A stretch of DNA of 64,000 bases. Source: Moniliella sp. 'wahieum'. Its lineage: Eukaryota; Basidiomycota; Moniliellomycetes; Moniliellales; Moniliellaceae. Each line of letters opens with the position of its first letter. Within the stretch, counting starts at the first letter, position 1. Made by a program: the position numbers and the translations under genes. The DNA lies in contig RSEE01000101.1 in assembly GCA_003971905.1 (NCBI GenBank), forward strand, positions 1-64,000. Direction: 5' to 3'. Under the pieces are notes generated by a model. The model was not told the origin of the DNA, did no database searches, and saw nothing but the letters and a program-made list of their open reading frames with translations. Below are positions 13,682-24,273 of the stretch, one piece after another.

Positions 13682-14258
13682 GGGGATGGCGAGAGGCGGG
13701 GTGGTGGGGGGGGGTGGAGGCCGCCGCATCTATTTTTTTGCCAGTGGAGGGTGGGCTGGCTGTCCACGAATGCGCACGGGTCACCGGTCACTCGTCACTC
13801 GTCCCTGCCGCCATGCTTCCGCCGCCGCCACACGCCGTGGCTCAGCGCGACGTGTTTTGGACGCGTCCTTCCGTCATTTAAATTTCGCGTCGCGCCTCGG
13901 ATTTCACCGCGTCTTCCGTCACCTAATCACCAGGCCATAGTCTCTGACGAGTCACGCACGCAGCCCGCAGGCCTCCACATCCAACCCTCAACCACAGCCT
14001 GCCCTCTCAGCCTCGTCGGGCACGTCTATCGATCTGCACGCACCAGCAAAAGAAGGGGCGATCGAATACAAGCAAAGCAGCGGCTATGGAACGGGGCAAA
14101 ACAAAATAACACAAAACACAGGCGAGAGAACAGCGGGCACGTCGGACGAGGAAATCCTCCCCATTTCCTGCGGCGTGCCACACAGCCACTGCAGCACCAA
14201 GTCGGCGCAGCCTGAACGCTCAGGCTGACGCTACCGCAGAGACTCTCAGCCGAGCGGC
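13682..14258. other. Gap between RNR1 stop and SEN1 start
   Basis: This 577-base stretch must hold the RNR1 3' end and the SEN1 promoter, both on the minus strand. One ACGCGT box lies at 13861-13866. No protein-coding signal is seen. Confidence 0.5.
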
Positions 14259-16905
14259 TTAGCCCGAGCACATGGTGCATGCGCCCGGGTTCTCCAAGCT
14301 GCACGCCAACTTCTCCGCCTCGAGTTGGCGCTGCTTCTGCCGTGCCAGCGCAGCAAGGAAGCCGGGGTCCTGACTCGGGTCCTCACTGGCGTTCAACGGT
14401 GCTTCTGGCGCCGGGGCAGGCGCAGCGGCTACACTCGCCACACCGCCCGTCGCATCGTCGCCGAGCTTGGCCACATCCGCAACACTCTTCTGAGCCGCCT
14501 GCTTGGCCTTTTGGGCCGCCCGTTCTTCCTTGGCCTTGGCCTTGGCCAAGTTCTGTTCTTCTTGGCTCACCGTGAACTGGATCGCGTTGGCGGCCGGGCG
14601 GGTGCGGAGGTAATAGGCTCCGGTCTTGAGTCCCTTTTTCCATGCGTAAAAGTGCATCGAAGTGAGCTGGCCAAAAGTAGGTGCTTGCAAGTGCAAGTTC
14701 ATGCTTTGCGATTGGCAAATGAACGCGCCCCGGTCCTGCCATATCGATAATGGCCTTTTGCGAGATTTCCCACACTGTCTTGTACAAGGCCTTGATGTGA
14801 GCCGGGATGCCATCCACGCCTTGGATCGAGCCGCCATGCGCAATGATCCGGTTCTTCATCGTCTCATCCCACAAGCCAGCCTCGACGAGCTGCCGCAGCA
14901 GCCACGGGTTGACCACCTGAAAGTCGCCCGCCACACACGACGTGAGTAAATGTTGGACGTGTACGGCTCAAATTCGTTGAACCCGAGGATTTGGGAGGTC
15001 GAGGCAGTGGGCATAGGTGCCAGCAAGAGCGAGTTGCGCACACCGTGTTGCGCAATCTTGGCCTTCAACCGGCCCAGTCCCACCGCTTCGACGGAGTGAC
15101 ACCCCCATGTCATACTGCAGTTCGCCCTGCGAGACCGGGGAGCCGCATACGTCTCGTACGGCCCTAGCTCGGCCGCAATCTCGCTCGAACGTTCCAAGGC
15201 GGCATGGTAGATCGTTTCGAAAATGTCCACGTTGAGCTTGCGTGCCTCGGGACTGTCAAACGGCATCCCCAGGATCTGGAACGCATCGGCCAGACCTTGC
15301 ACGCCAATCCCGATCGGCCGGTGGCGCATGTTGGACCGCCTGGCCTCCTCGACGGGGTAGTAGTTGCCATCGATGATCTTGTTGAGGTTGGAGGTAAGAA
15401 CCTTGGACACCTCGTGCAACTTGGCAAAATCGTACGTCTTGGTCTCCTGATCGATAAACGTAGGAAGCGCAATGGAAGCGAGGTTGCACACGCCCACTTC
15501 GTCGGGCGCGCTGTACTCCATAATCTCCGTGCAGAGGTTGGAGCTCTTGATGGTGCCCAGGTTCTTCTGGTTGGACTTGCGGTTGGCTGCGTCCTTGTAG
15601 AGCATAAACGGATTGCCCGTCTCGGTTGGGCCTCCAGAATGGCATACCACAGCTTTTGTGCCTTGACTGTCCGCTTGGCCCGGCCCTCGCGCTCGTACCG
15701 CTCGTACAATGCTTCAAACTCGTCTCCATACACATCCGACAACCCAGGGCACTCGTTCGGGCACATCAGTGACCATCCCCATTGGCCTGGACGCGCTTCA
15801 TGAACAAGTCGGGGATCCAAAGTGCGTAGAAAAGCTCGCGCGCACGGAAGTCTTCCTTACCGTGCGTCTTGCGCAGCTCGACAAACTCGAAAATGTCCGA
15901 GTGCCAGGGTTCAGCATAGATGGCAAACGCGCCAGGACGTTTGTTGCCGCCTTGGTCGACGTAGCGAGCAGTGTTGTTAAACACACGAAGCATGGGCACA
16001 ATACCGTTGCTGACGCCGTTGGTGCCGGCAATGTACGACCGGTACCACGAATGTTGTGGATGTGCAACCCAATCCCGCCAGCCGTCTTGGAGATCATGGC
16101 GCACGTCTTGAGCGTGTCGTAAATTCCCTCAATCGAGTCTCCTTCATCGCCACGAGGAAACAGGAGGCCATCTGGGGATGCGGCGTGCCGGCATTGAAAG
16201 GGTAGGGGAAGCATGGGTAAAGTAGCGCTGGGACATGAGGTTGTACGTCTCGATCGCTGCATCAATGTCGGTGCCGTGGATGCCGACGGCGACGCGCATC
16301 AGCATATGTTGCGGCCGCTCGGCGACCTTGCCATTGATGCGGAGAAGGTACGAGCGCTCGAGCGTCTTGAATCCAAAAAGTTGTAGTGAAAGTCACGCTC
16401 AAAGATGATGGCGCCTCGAGCTGGTCCTTGTTGGCCATCACAGCTTGGTAGGTCTCATCAGAGATCATGGGCGAGCGCTTGCCGGTCTTGGGGTTGATGT
16501 ACTCATAGAGGTCTTGGATAACCGCACTAAAGTGCTTCTTGGTCTCCTTGTGCAGATTGGAAATCGCAATGCGCGCAGCCAAGACGGCATAGTCGGGGTG
16601 GGTCGTGGTCTTGTACGCGGCCGTCTCGGCGGCGAGGTTGTCCAGTTCAACAGTGGTCACGCCGTCGTAGATGCCCTCGATGACGCGCCGGGTAATCTCG
16701 ATGGGGTCGACGTAATTGGCATCGAGGCCGTAGCACAGCTTGCTAATGCGGGCGGTGACCTTGTCGAACTTGACCGACTCCTTGCGGCCGTCTGGAGGGG
16801 GAGGGGGGAGCGCGTCAGCAGGCCGCCGGGGATGGAAGAGCGAGTGCGCAGCAGCGAACGCAGGAGATGGGAAGGGTACACACCGCGCTTGTACACGTAA
16901 AGCAT
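14259..16905 (-). CDS. RNR1: Ribonucleoside-diphosphate reductase large subunit (class Ia)
   Basis: This enzyme reduces ribonucleoside diphosphates to deoxyribonucleotides in the cytosol. Exon 1 (16884-16905) encodes MLYVYKR. A 92-bp intron (16792-16883, GTGTGT donor) splices exactly to DGRKESVKF, giving the normal ATP-cone start. Visible landmarks are [36 protein letters not shown] near 15960, the catalytic-site segment NLCTEI near 15530, [16 protein letters not shown] near 15310, [12 protein letters not shown] near 15010, and the C-terminal redox pair in CTMCSG at the end. The length matches the roughly 880-residue family. Several frame shifts interrupt it, for example near 16420, without loss of catalytic residues. 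The upstream ACGCGT cluster suggests G1/S control. Confidence 0.95.
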
Positions 16906-17530
16906 CGTGCGTCGGGGGCAGCAGGCAGCGAGGGGGGGGGGGCGGGGGGAGCGAGGAAGGTGGGTGCCCGGATGAGATGGGGGAGCGGGTGGTGGTGGGG
17001 AGGAGGAAGGAAAAGGCCTGGCTGGCACGCGACGCGCCTTAAAACCAGCCGCGCTTCGGCCACCAAACACGCTGCGGACGCCGCCCGGCCGCACCAGGCC
17101 AGTGTGCAGCACCCATCACGCCATCACGCGTCCTCCGACGCCCGGTCGCCAGCGCGTGGACACACCGTTTCCACCACTGCCCCCCTGCCCTGCCTCCGAC
17201 GCGCGTTCGGCGGCGACCCGCGACGCGTCTCGGCCGGCGGCGCACAGCAGCACCAGCACGCCCCAGCACGCATACCCGCCCCTCGCCCATCCCACGCCTC
17301 CGCAACGCGTCGCCGCTCGGCACTGCCTTGCTCGCTACGCCATCGGCCATCGCAGCCCCTCGCCCACGCGCCAGCCATCATCCATCCTCCATCATCCATC
17401 CATCCGTCTCCCATCGTATAGGCGACACGGACCTAGGCGCTTATCTCCGGCCGCCCTGACGCGTTTCTCTCTCTACCGGCTACCCAGCATAACCCACTCG
17501 CACTACCTTCCTTCCTCCCCTCTCAAGTAG
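16906..17530 (-). promoter_or_regulatory. RNR1 upstream region with four ACGCGT (MCB) boxes
   Basis: ACGCGT occurs at 17126-17131, 17223-17228, 17305-17310 and 17459-17464, all within 560 bases upstream of the RNR1 ATG. ACGCGT is the MluI cell-cycle box bound by the Mbp1-Swi6 factor (MBF), and RNR genes are classic MBF targets in yeasts. The presence of the motifs is read directly; their function is inferred. The region is otherwise C-rich with no gene. Confidence 0.6.
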
Positions 17531-17623
17531 CGCTGAGAGATCGCTCTCTTGATTGCAAAAGCCATCAGATATAGTTTCTTCTGCCATGTTCGTATCTAAT
17601 ACGCTCCAGCGCCCTCTGGTCGG

Positions 17624-20078
17624 TCACCTTCCTCCCTCCTCCCCCAAGGCGCCCAGGACCAAGTCAACCGCACTTGGCACGGCGATGGCCTGTTGGTTGT
17701 CCGGCTCATCTGTCTTCCCGTCCTCCCCCCAATTCTTGTGCTGGGTCAGGACCAGGCTTGCCCCAGTCGGCCCCATAGCACCGCAACCATCGCCGTTTCC
17801 CGCTTCTGGCCCGACGGGGAGAACGCATCGGCACTCCGACTGCGTCGTGCCGCGCTCCATGGTTCTGGCTCGGCCGATGGCAGCTGAGCTGGAGCCAAAG
17901 GCCCGATCGAAGCGCAGTAACGCGCACGGCTTGGCTCTGTTGGCCGTTCGGCTGGGCATACTTCCAATCGATCACAAACGCTTGGCCTACGTCGCTTTGT
18001 CCGCTGAAGAGGGCAGGAAGACGAATGCCCGCCCCACCGTCGGAGAGATAACAAAAGGCAAGCAGGAACGAAACGGTGCTTCGGGCAGAGCCAAGAGCCC
18101 CATCCACGCGTCCACATGCGCGCAAGGCCAATGAGGGGGTAGGTGTCCTGTCCCCCGCACGCTCTCCTCGTTGGGTGCTTCAGCTGTGCCTACAACGGGC
18201 AAGGAGCACGAACTCGACGCCAAGGGAAAGAACGGACGGAGTAGGGCCGGGTACGCACCAATCAGAACCAGCTGGTCCCCTTCCTCCTCAATGTGAATGT
18301 GCAGAATCAGGGTGTGGGTCGCGGCGCAGAGGGACAACGTGCGCAGCTGGGCCGACAAGCTGATCCGGATCTGTCCCATGCAAAAGGTTCCCGCAAACAT
18401 CACCCACACAAACGCAACGCAACGCAACGCAACGCAACGCAACGCAACGCAACGCATGCCAGAAAACCCACCCATTGAATCAGTCTCCGCTCTCGGCTCC
18501 AACACGCGACTGAGGTGTGCCATGTGGCATTATACGCAACGTACCTTGGACCCAGGCCTGGCTTGGGAGCACTTGGAATCCAGTTGATCATGGGGTGGAG
18601 TGGACCACCAACGCGAACCGGTAAACTCGGGAGATCGTAGGTGCTTAGTACGTGTACCAACGACGGGACGACAGAGCCGTGCTGCAGGTCTACAATCGCA
18701 TAGTCTCTTCCGTCCGACGTGGGGACAAAGAGAAAGCGGCCATCGTTGGGGAGCAGGTGCTGGGTCAGTCCGGATGCTCGAGGCTGCACGTTCAGCGGGA
18801 TCACCGTGGGTGCCAGGGGTGGCACAGGAAGAGCAAGAGGAAGCGAAATAGCGCACTGTGTGGTTAACCCTGTTTCAAGGTTCACACGGGAAAGAACGTG
18901 GCGCCCGGCGTCGCTAAGGGCACAAGAGGTAATAGTCAGAAAAGTTACTAGCGTGCAAACCAGAACAAGCCAGCAAAAAGTATAACTTCGGGCGTGGGGG
19001 GAGGGGAAGCGTACAGAATGTAAAGCCAAGGCAAGTCGAGTGACAGCTGGGGAACTTGTTTGGTCAAAGGTAACTCGACATCGAACTTCCATGTAAACTG
19101 GCCTCGTGCCCGTTACGACTTGCTGCCGTACCAGCGTGCTCGGCATGAATCGACAGCCAGCGTTCGTTCCGCTGAGCCGGGAAGTCCACCCCTGTTGTGC
19201 AAAACGACAACAGAATGATCAGTATCAGTATTAACCAGTGTGACAAGTGACGTGCGCCCCTCTCGAATTTCTCCCAAGAGGGACACGGGACACACGTACA
19301 TTCCCATCCGAGCACGGCCCAGTCCCCATGCACCACCGCACCCAACGAAGTGTGTACCCCGGACGATGGCTCAGTCCACCGCGAGGGCGCATAGGACCAC
19401 AACGCCCTCCCACTGTCTTCGTCTACCAACACCACCCTCCGCCGCCGTCGATCGGTCCGCCATACCAACACGCCCCTCTGGTCCGGTGCCAGCGCCAGCA
19501 CCTCGTCACCCCACGCCAGCGATACCGAGTCAAGGCAGGCGTGAGCAAGAGGAATGTTGTCCCACGACCGTCTCGGTTCCCCATGAATCGTCCATCCGAA
19601 TTGGTGCTCCAATAGCTCGGCTTGGACCACGAGGTGAGCCCAAGTGAGGGGCGGCGGCGCACGTCCAAAAAGCGTACGGGGAAGTTCGTGGTAGACCTTG
19701 GTGTGCAACGGGACAAGGCCTGCACGTTGTGCTTGTGCATGCCAAATGAGTGGGTCGCACATCAAGCCATGCAACACTGGCCATCAGGTGTCCAAGAGGG
19801 AAAAAAGGAAGGTGGGATACCAATAAAGGTATAGATGTAGAGAGTGAGAGGTATCCATGGTTGCGGATGGGTTAGTAAAGACGACAGGGTGGGTAGGAGG
19901 ATCGGGACGTGAAGGAGGTCGCGGCGGGGAGAGGAGCGGCGTAAAACGTACCCTTGCAGGTTTGGCTTAAACGAGCCAGGTCTTGCGGCCCCAGAATAGG
20001 AGGAGAGGTAACAATCTGCAGCAGCACTTCGGCCGGCAACGTCTGCAAGCTACTACGCCCGTGCATGGTGCTCAACAA
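17624..20078 (-). CDS. F-box protein with a probable beta-propeller C-terminus (frame-disrupted, several introns)
   Basis: The N-terminus after MLSTMHGRSS reads LQTLPAEVLLQIV followed by DLARLSQTCKGTF, the F-box pattern that binds Skp1 in SCF ubiquitin ligases. The start could be 20078 or the in-frame ATG at 20066. Downstream segments contain repeated strand-like pieces of the type VLVDEDSGRALWSY, RYVAYNATWHTSVACWS and GRFLFVPTSDGRDYAIVDL, typical of a propeller that would bind a substrate. The coding path needs introns; one of them, about 18369-18480, contains the (AACGC)9 repeat. Frames change several times. I end it at 17624, where the last plausible frame stops. No specific ortholog is recognised. 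The F-box assignment is good; propeller and exon structure are inferred. Confidence 0.65.
18411..18455. repeat. (AACGC)9 microsatellite inside an F-box gene intron
   Basis: Nine perfect AACGC units lie in what appears to be an intron of the minus-strand F-box gene. Confidence 0.85.
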
Positions 20079-21210
20079 TCAAGCGAGGTGAGGCCGAGAT
20101 GAGGGCGATCCCGAGAGAGAAAGAAGGCAGAGGAGCGGGACGGGTGCTGGCGTGGCCAGTGGACAGATGGCGGTATAGGGCGACAAGAAAGAGCGCCGGA
20201 GCGGGGGGGTATATAAGAGAGGGCGAAAAGAGGCGTCTTCTGAGCATGCAGATCGGCGGTTGGGCGACAGGACCCTGTGCCCAGCGTATGGGGGTAGGCT
20301 GGGTATTGGATTGCGACCCCGCACATCATCGGTTTGCTTGAGGCGCTGTGCATCATCACAGTCTAGTCATCCTCTCGGAAAAGAATAACCTGCCTGACGC
20401 GTCGGCGCGGGTTTGGGGGAGCGGTGACGCGGACGAGAGGGGATGGATGAGAGGCAGGCGGGGATAAACCGGGGGATGGGGCGCTCTTCTTCTGGCCGAT
20501 GCACCTCCATGGCCTGTGCACCACTCGGGGCTGCGGCCAGTGTTTTTGCCACAGGCCACGCTATAGGAGAGCCGCAGCAGAAAAGGCGCAGCAATGCATG
20601 ATGGGCTGGTCGATGATGGCGCGTGCCTAGCTCGGCCAAATAAATCCGTGCCCCCCCAAGTGCCAGAGTGCCCCAGTGCCCTCCCCCGCACCCTCTAGTA
20701 TGCGGGGGCAGGCACGCCACCCGGCCACTGTGTATTCAGCAGGCCCGGTGGTGGGCTTGGCATGCTACCTAGCAAAGCCAGTAACGAATAGTAACTCGTC
20801 ATCGGCCCATCAGCTCAACACGTTTACCGCTTATGCATATGGGACAAGGCAAAAAGCAACGCTCCCCACACTCCATCCAACGTTCGTTCTCTTTCGCCGT
20901 GACGCGTGAAGTACCCTTTTTTGTCTCTCATGCATCATCGGTCTAGGTGGCAAGTAACCCTTTGCCCACAGTCTCTCCTTCCTGATGGTCCCCGTGCGCT
21001 ATACGCGTTAGGATGGCGCGCTGGTGGAAGTGCATAGACCTTCGGTGCCCACGAGCCTCATACTACGGCTAGGACGCGATGGTCCTCCGTTTCGCCATCG
21101 CATGGCAGATGTGCCCATCGAAACGGGCACGTATATGTGTGCCGCACGCCATATACGTCAAAAAATGGGTTCTTCCATGGTGCATGGCGGGACACGGGAC
21201 TAGTGACTAC
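20079..21210. other. Gene-poor region upstream of the F-box gene
   Basis: It contains the F-box promoter. A TATATAAG motif lies at 20210-20217, about 130 bases from the F-box ATG, but it reads in plus orientation. I see no conserved coding sequence. Confidence 0.45.
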
Positions 21211-21220
21211 TATATATAAG
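21211..21220 (+). promoter_or_regulatory. TATA box (TATATATAAG) before a small ORF
   Basis: A strong TATA motif is followed by a markedly pyrimidine-rich stretch (about 21243-21325) and then an ATG in an AAAATG context at 21328. The arrangement resembles a fungal core promoter with a CT-rich leader. Confidence 0.45.
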
Positions 21221-21327
21221 TCCATGAACTTCATCACTGAATAAAACCTCTCGACCTCTCTTCTCTCCTCTCCTCTCTCCATCGATCAACGTCGAATTCA
21301 TCTCTTCGCATCCTTTCTCTTTTGAAA

Positions 21328-21486
21328 ATGTGGACGCCAGACCTCTCCAACAGTATAGATCCAGAAAATCTGGTGTTGTGTATCCTTTGTTGTTTCGTTT
21401 GCCACTTCAAGAGCAGAGAGATTCAAGAGCGCGGATTGAGAGCAGATCCCGCTGGATCATCGATCACGTCAAACGCTCAGCTGTGA
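21328..21486 (+). CDS. Candidate 52-residue peptide with one hydrophobic, Cys-rich segment
   Basis: From the first ATG after the TATA box and CT-rich leader, a 52-codon frame runs to TGA. It starts MWTPDLSNSIDPEN, then has a hydrophobic stretch LVLCILCCFVCHF that could cross a membrane, then a charged and polar tail. I recognise no family. No neighbour within 1 kb explains the promoter signal. A frame overlapping by two bases (21330-21644) lacks an ATG start but could be joined by splicing, so the product could be longer. It is a hypothesis only. Confidence 0.25.
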   Translation: MWTPDLSNSIDPENLVLCILCCFVCHFKSREIQERGLRADPAGSSITSNAQL

Positions 21487-22590
21487 TGACATATGTCTCT
21501 CCATTCAGATACTTTTTGTCCTTCTCAATATACCAAGCACAGAGACTCTTCTCCTCAAGGGACCAACACCCCTGCGTATCGTCCCCGTCGCGTGCGCATT
21601 CGGCGGTCAGCGCACAGGGACCAATATACTCACTATATTATTAGTCACTGAGGTGTTGACATCTGATGGGGACAAAACAGCACAACACCTTTGCTATAAC
21701 AATAAGGGGTAACGCGTAGGTATATACCACCCACGTACCCTCTCTCAGATCTAAGATCTGATCGCTCTCCGTGTGCCGATGTGAGGCGGAAGAAAAGTGC
21801 ACCGTTCGGGTATGGTTGACGTGTGGGGGAAAGAGAGTCGTGCGCAATGGACGTTCGCAATAATATGGTTGTGCGCAAACAAGGTTTGGTGCCAGGGCAA
21901 ATAACAAAAGGGGTATAGAGATGAGATCGATGAGATCGATGATCGATCGCCCACCCCCCGAAACCTAACCCCCCCCCCGTCTCCGCCCTCTGCCCCACTC
22001 AAATCTGAACGTGGGCGCAAGGTGTACACCACGGACCTCGGAAAAAAGTGTGGGGCCCCACGCCCCACCACAGAAGAGTAACGCAAAAATGCGCGCGGGC
22101 GACCGAGAGGCGTAAGACCTAAGAGTCGAATTCGGTGTTGGGTCCATCTGTCTCGGCCAATTGGCGGAGACGAAGAAGTGTAGGGTCGGGACAATGTCAC
22201 GCAATATAATAATAGAGGTTGCTGCGCAAACGTCTCAAGAGGACAGAATTACCAAGCGGGCACGGCGCTGATGCAGCGAAAGTCATATAGTCATCGCTGT
22301 GTGTTGTCACATGGGTACCGGGTGTGTGGGGTGGCGAAAACCGGGATAAGACCTAAGGGCGGGGTTTATTTGCTGCTGAAGCGCAGCGCTGTCGGACATA
22401 TTATTCACACAACATTTACACAATGGCCAACACTGGTCCAGTTTTTGAATCGGTGTCCAGGCTTTAAAAGCCTGCTAAAGCTTGAGAGTTGTTGCTTCAA
22501 TTTGAGTGCAGAAAGATTGCTCTGAGAGGACCGTGACACTAGGTTGCAATGAGCTAGGACACCCGAACAAATAAAAAAACCTAAAAAATT
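21487..22590. other. Gene-poor sequence
   Basis: No gene is supported. AGATCTA-AGATCTG lies at 21747-21760 and an ATCGATGAG-like run near 21918-21940. Confidence 0.4.
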
Positions 22591-22661
22591 GCCTCCTAGC
22601 CGAATCGAACGACTAATCTTCGCATTACGAGTGCGACGCCTTACCATTGAGCCAAAGAGGC
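22591..22661 (-). tRNA. tRNA-Thr (anticodon CGT)
   Basis: The reverse complement folds as a 71-base tRNA. The acceptor GCCTCTT pairs with AGGAGGC, with T-G and G-C pairs allowed. The anticodon stem TCGCA/TGCGA is perfect around the loop CTCGTAA, giving anticodon CGT, which reads ACG (Thr). The T arm AGTCG-TTCGATT-CGGCT is standard. There is no intron. The D stem has only three good pairs. Confidence 0.88.
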
Positions 22662-23019
22662 TTTATATCGCGGTTTAAATTTGTGAACCTCTTAGGTTTC
22701 TTTTGAGGTCCAGTGACAAAGCCATGCTACTGTTTCGCCCTCTAAGATCTATAAACTCGCATAATCGGCGTTTGCTGTTGACAGCTCGAGCCCACCCCAT
22801 CAAAACCCAACGGCGTTTCCAGCAGGTAGGTGTTGAGCCGCAGGGTGGCTCGTGTGTTTGTTTGGTCATGATCCCTCACAATCCCTCCTCAGTAGGCCTA
22901 TAGGTTTCTTCCAATTGTGCGTCCATTTCATTGACAGAGCTTAAGGCTGGGACAGGGGGAACGCTACGTCTAAACCTAACCGTTCATCTTGCGGGGGTTA
23001 CTTAGGGGCGCCACCAGGG
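22662..23019. other. Non-coding gap downstream of tRNA-Thr
   Basis: I see no gene or clear repeat in these 358 bases. Confidence 0.4.
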
Positions 23020-23610
23020 TCAAGGAACCAGGGGGATCGCCAGGATATCAGGACCCTCCGGCTCATGCCATCCGGTCCCGTACCCTAGGAAGCGCGTGTG
23101 GACACGGAGGAACGTGGTTGACATCCGAGCGAGAAACCATTTCCACTGAGACTTAGTAGCCAACTCCTTCCAATGCGCAAACAACTTGCTCGCCGTCTTG
23201 GTGCCGTAGTATCCTCGCGTCGTCAAAACCAGGGGAAAAACGTTTCTTGAGTGCGTCCCTGGTACTTGGCGTTCTTGTCGCATTCTGCTTGTTCAAGCAG
23301 CCGAAGCAGTTCCTTCTCCCGGCGTTCCAAAGGCGACGCAGTGCTCTCATGCACCACCCGCCGGTACGCGCTCTGCGCCTCCTGCGATCCCGTGTCGCGC
23401 AGCGTGTGGTCTACCTCCATTCCGGTTCCTCCCAGTGCTCCGGGCCCCATCACGCGGTAATCGGTGCGCTGTGCCTTCCAATATAATCTTCTCGCTTCTG
23501 TTTTCCTTGTTTCGCAGCCTAGCCCCTGCGGGGTGACTGTGGTAGCTTGGAGCACCTTTGCAGTATATAGGTTGCAGGTTGGCTTCAACTGCCATCACCG
23601 ACACCATCAC
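23020..23610 (-). mobile_element. Probable decayed non-LTR (LINE-like) retroelement fragment
   Basis: On the minus strand two frames join near 23225 to give a charged protein end. The first part has DTGSQEAQSAYRR, then ERREKELLRLLEQAECDKNA and KYQGRTQETFFP; the second continues with PLVLTTRGYYGTKT and FLARMSTTFLRVHTRFLGYG, stopping at 23020. The order of an EVDHT-type strand, a helix ending in DKNAKY, then F-P-L-V and G-Y-Y-G, resembles the C-terminal part of non-LTR reverse-transcriptase polyproteins. No catalytic RT core or poly(A) tail is visible, so this would be a truncated remnant. The charged frame is clear; the family assignment is by pattern only. Confidence 0.4.
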
Positions 23611-23923
23611 TAGTGCGTTGCATCTCCCTGGAGGACCATCAGGACTCCAGGTCTCATCAATATTAGAGAGCTCTGACCCTAGCCACCGGTTGGGGTGGAG
23701 CGCGAGCGGGTAGGATGAGCGTAGTGTGGACTAGCATCCGCCCCTTTCTTGATGGCTTTCCACCCTCTCGCACGTTATCATGATGGGCTGAGAGAAAAGA
23801 AGAACGGATTGAGGGTGCGACTCTGTAGTACTTTTGGCCGTCGTCCTGCTATTCACTTGCTCAAACGCAGCCGATTCAGTTATTTTTCAACCGCCGTGCC
23901 TCAGAAGACTGAGGACATCTCTC

Positions 23924-23957
23924 TTCAAGCTTCAAGCTTCAAGCTTCACAAGCTTCA
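23924..23957. repeat. AAGCTTC 7-bp tandem array
   Basis: Three perfect AAGCTTC units plus a degenerate fourth. The unit can be phased as CTTCAAG, an odd palindrome. Confidence 0.85.
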
Positions 23958-24183
23958 CACATGTACCACGTTCGGGAAGTATATCTCGCAGATGTTTGGC
24001 CACTCTCGTCCTCTCTTCGCATGGCGCGGCCATCCTTCAAAAAAGGCGCCAGGTGTGGTCCCTCCACCTGAAACGTTCAGTGGCGGGGCATTGTGCGCAG
24101 ATGGGCCCTGTATGGGAGCGGGGCCATTCTTACGGTCTACGTAGGTGCTACATGCGACTTTGGTTTCAGCCCCACCATGTCAG

Positions 24184-24273
24184 AGATCTCAGATCTCATC
24201 CGCGCGTGCGCCTCTCGTGGGTAGCTGGCTTGAAGCTTGAAGAGCTTGAAGCTTCGAGCTTCAAGCTTCAAGC
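24184..24273. repeat. AGATCTC array and inverted AAGCTTG/AAGCTTC cluster
   Basis: Two AGATCTC units (24184-24197) are followed at 24228-24273 by AAGCTTGAAG on one side and CTTCAAGCTTCAAG on the other, forming a self-complementary cluster. Confidence 0.75.
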
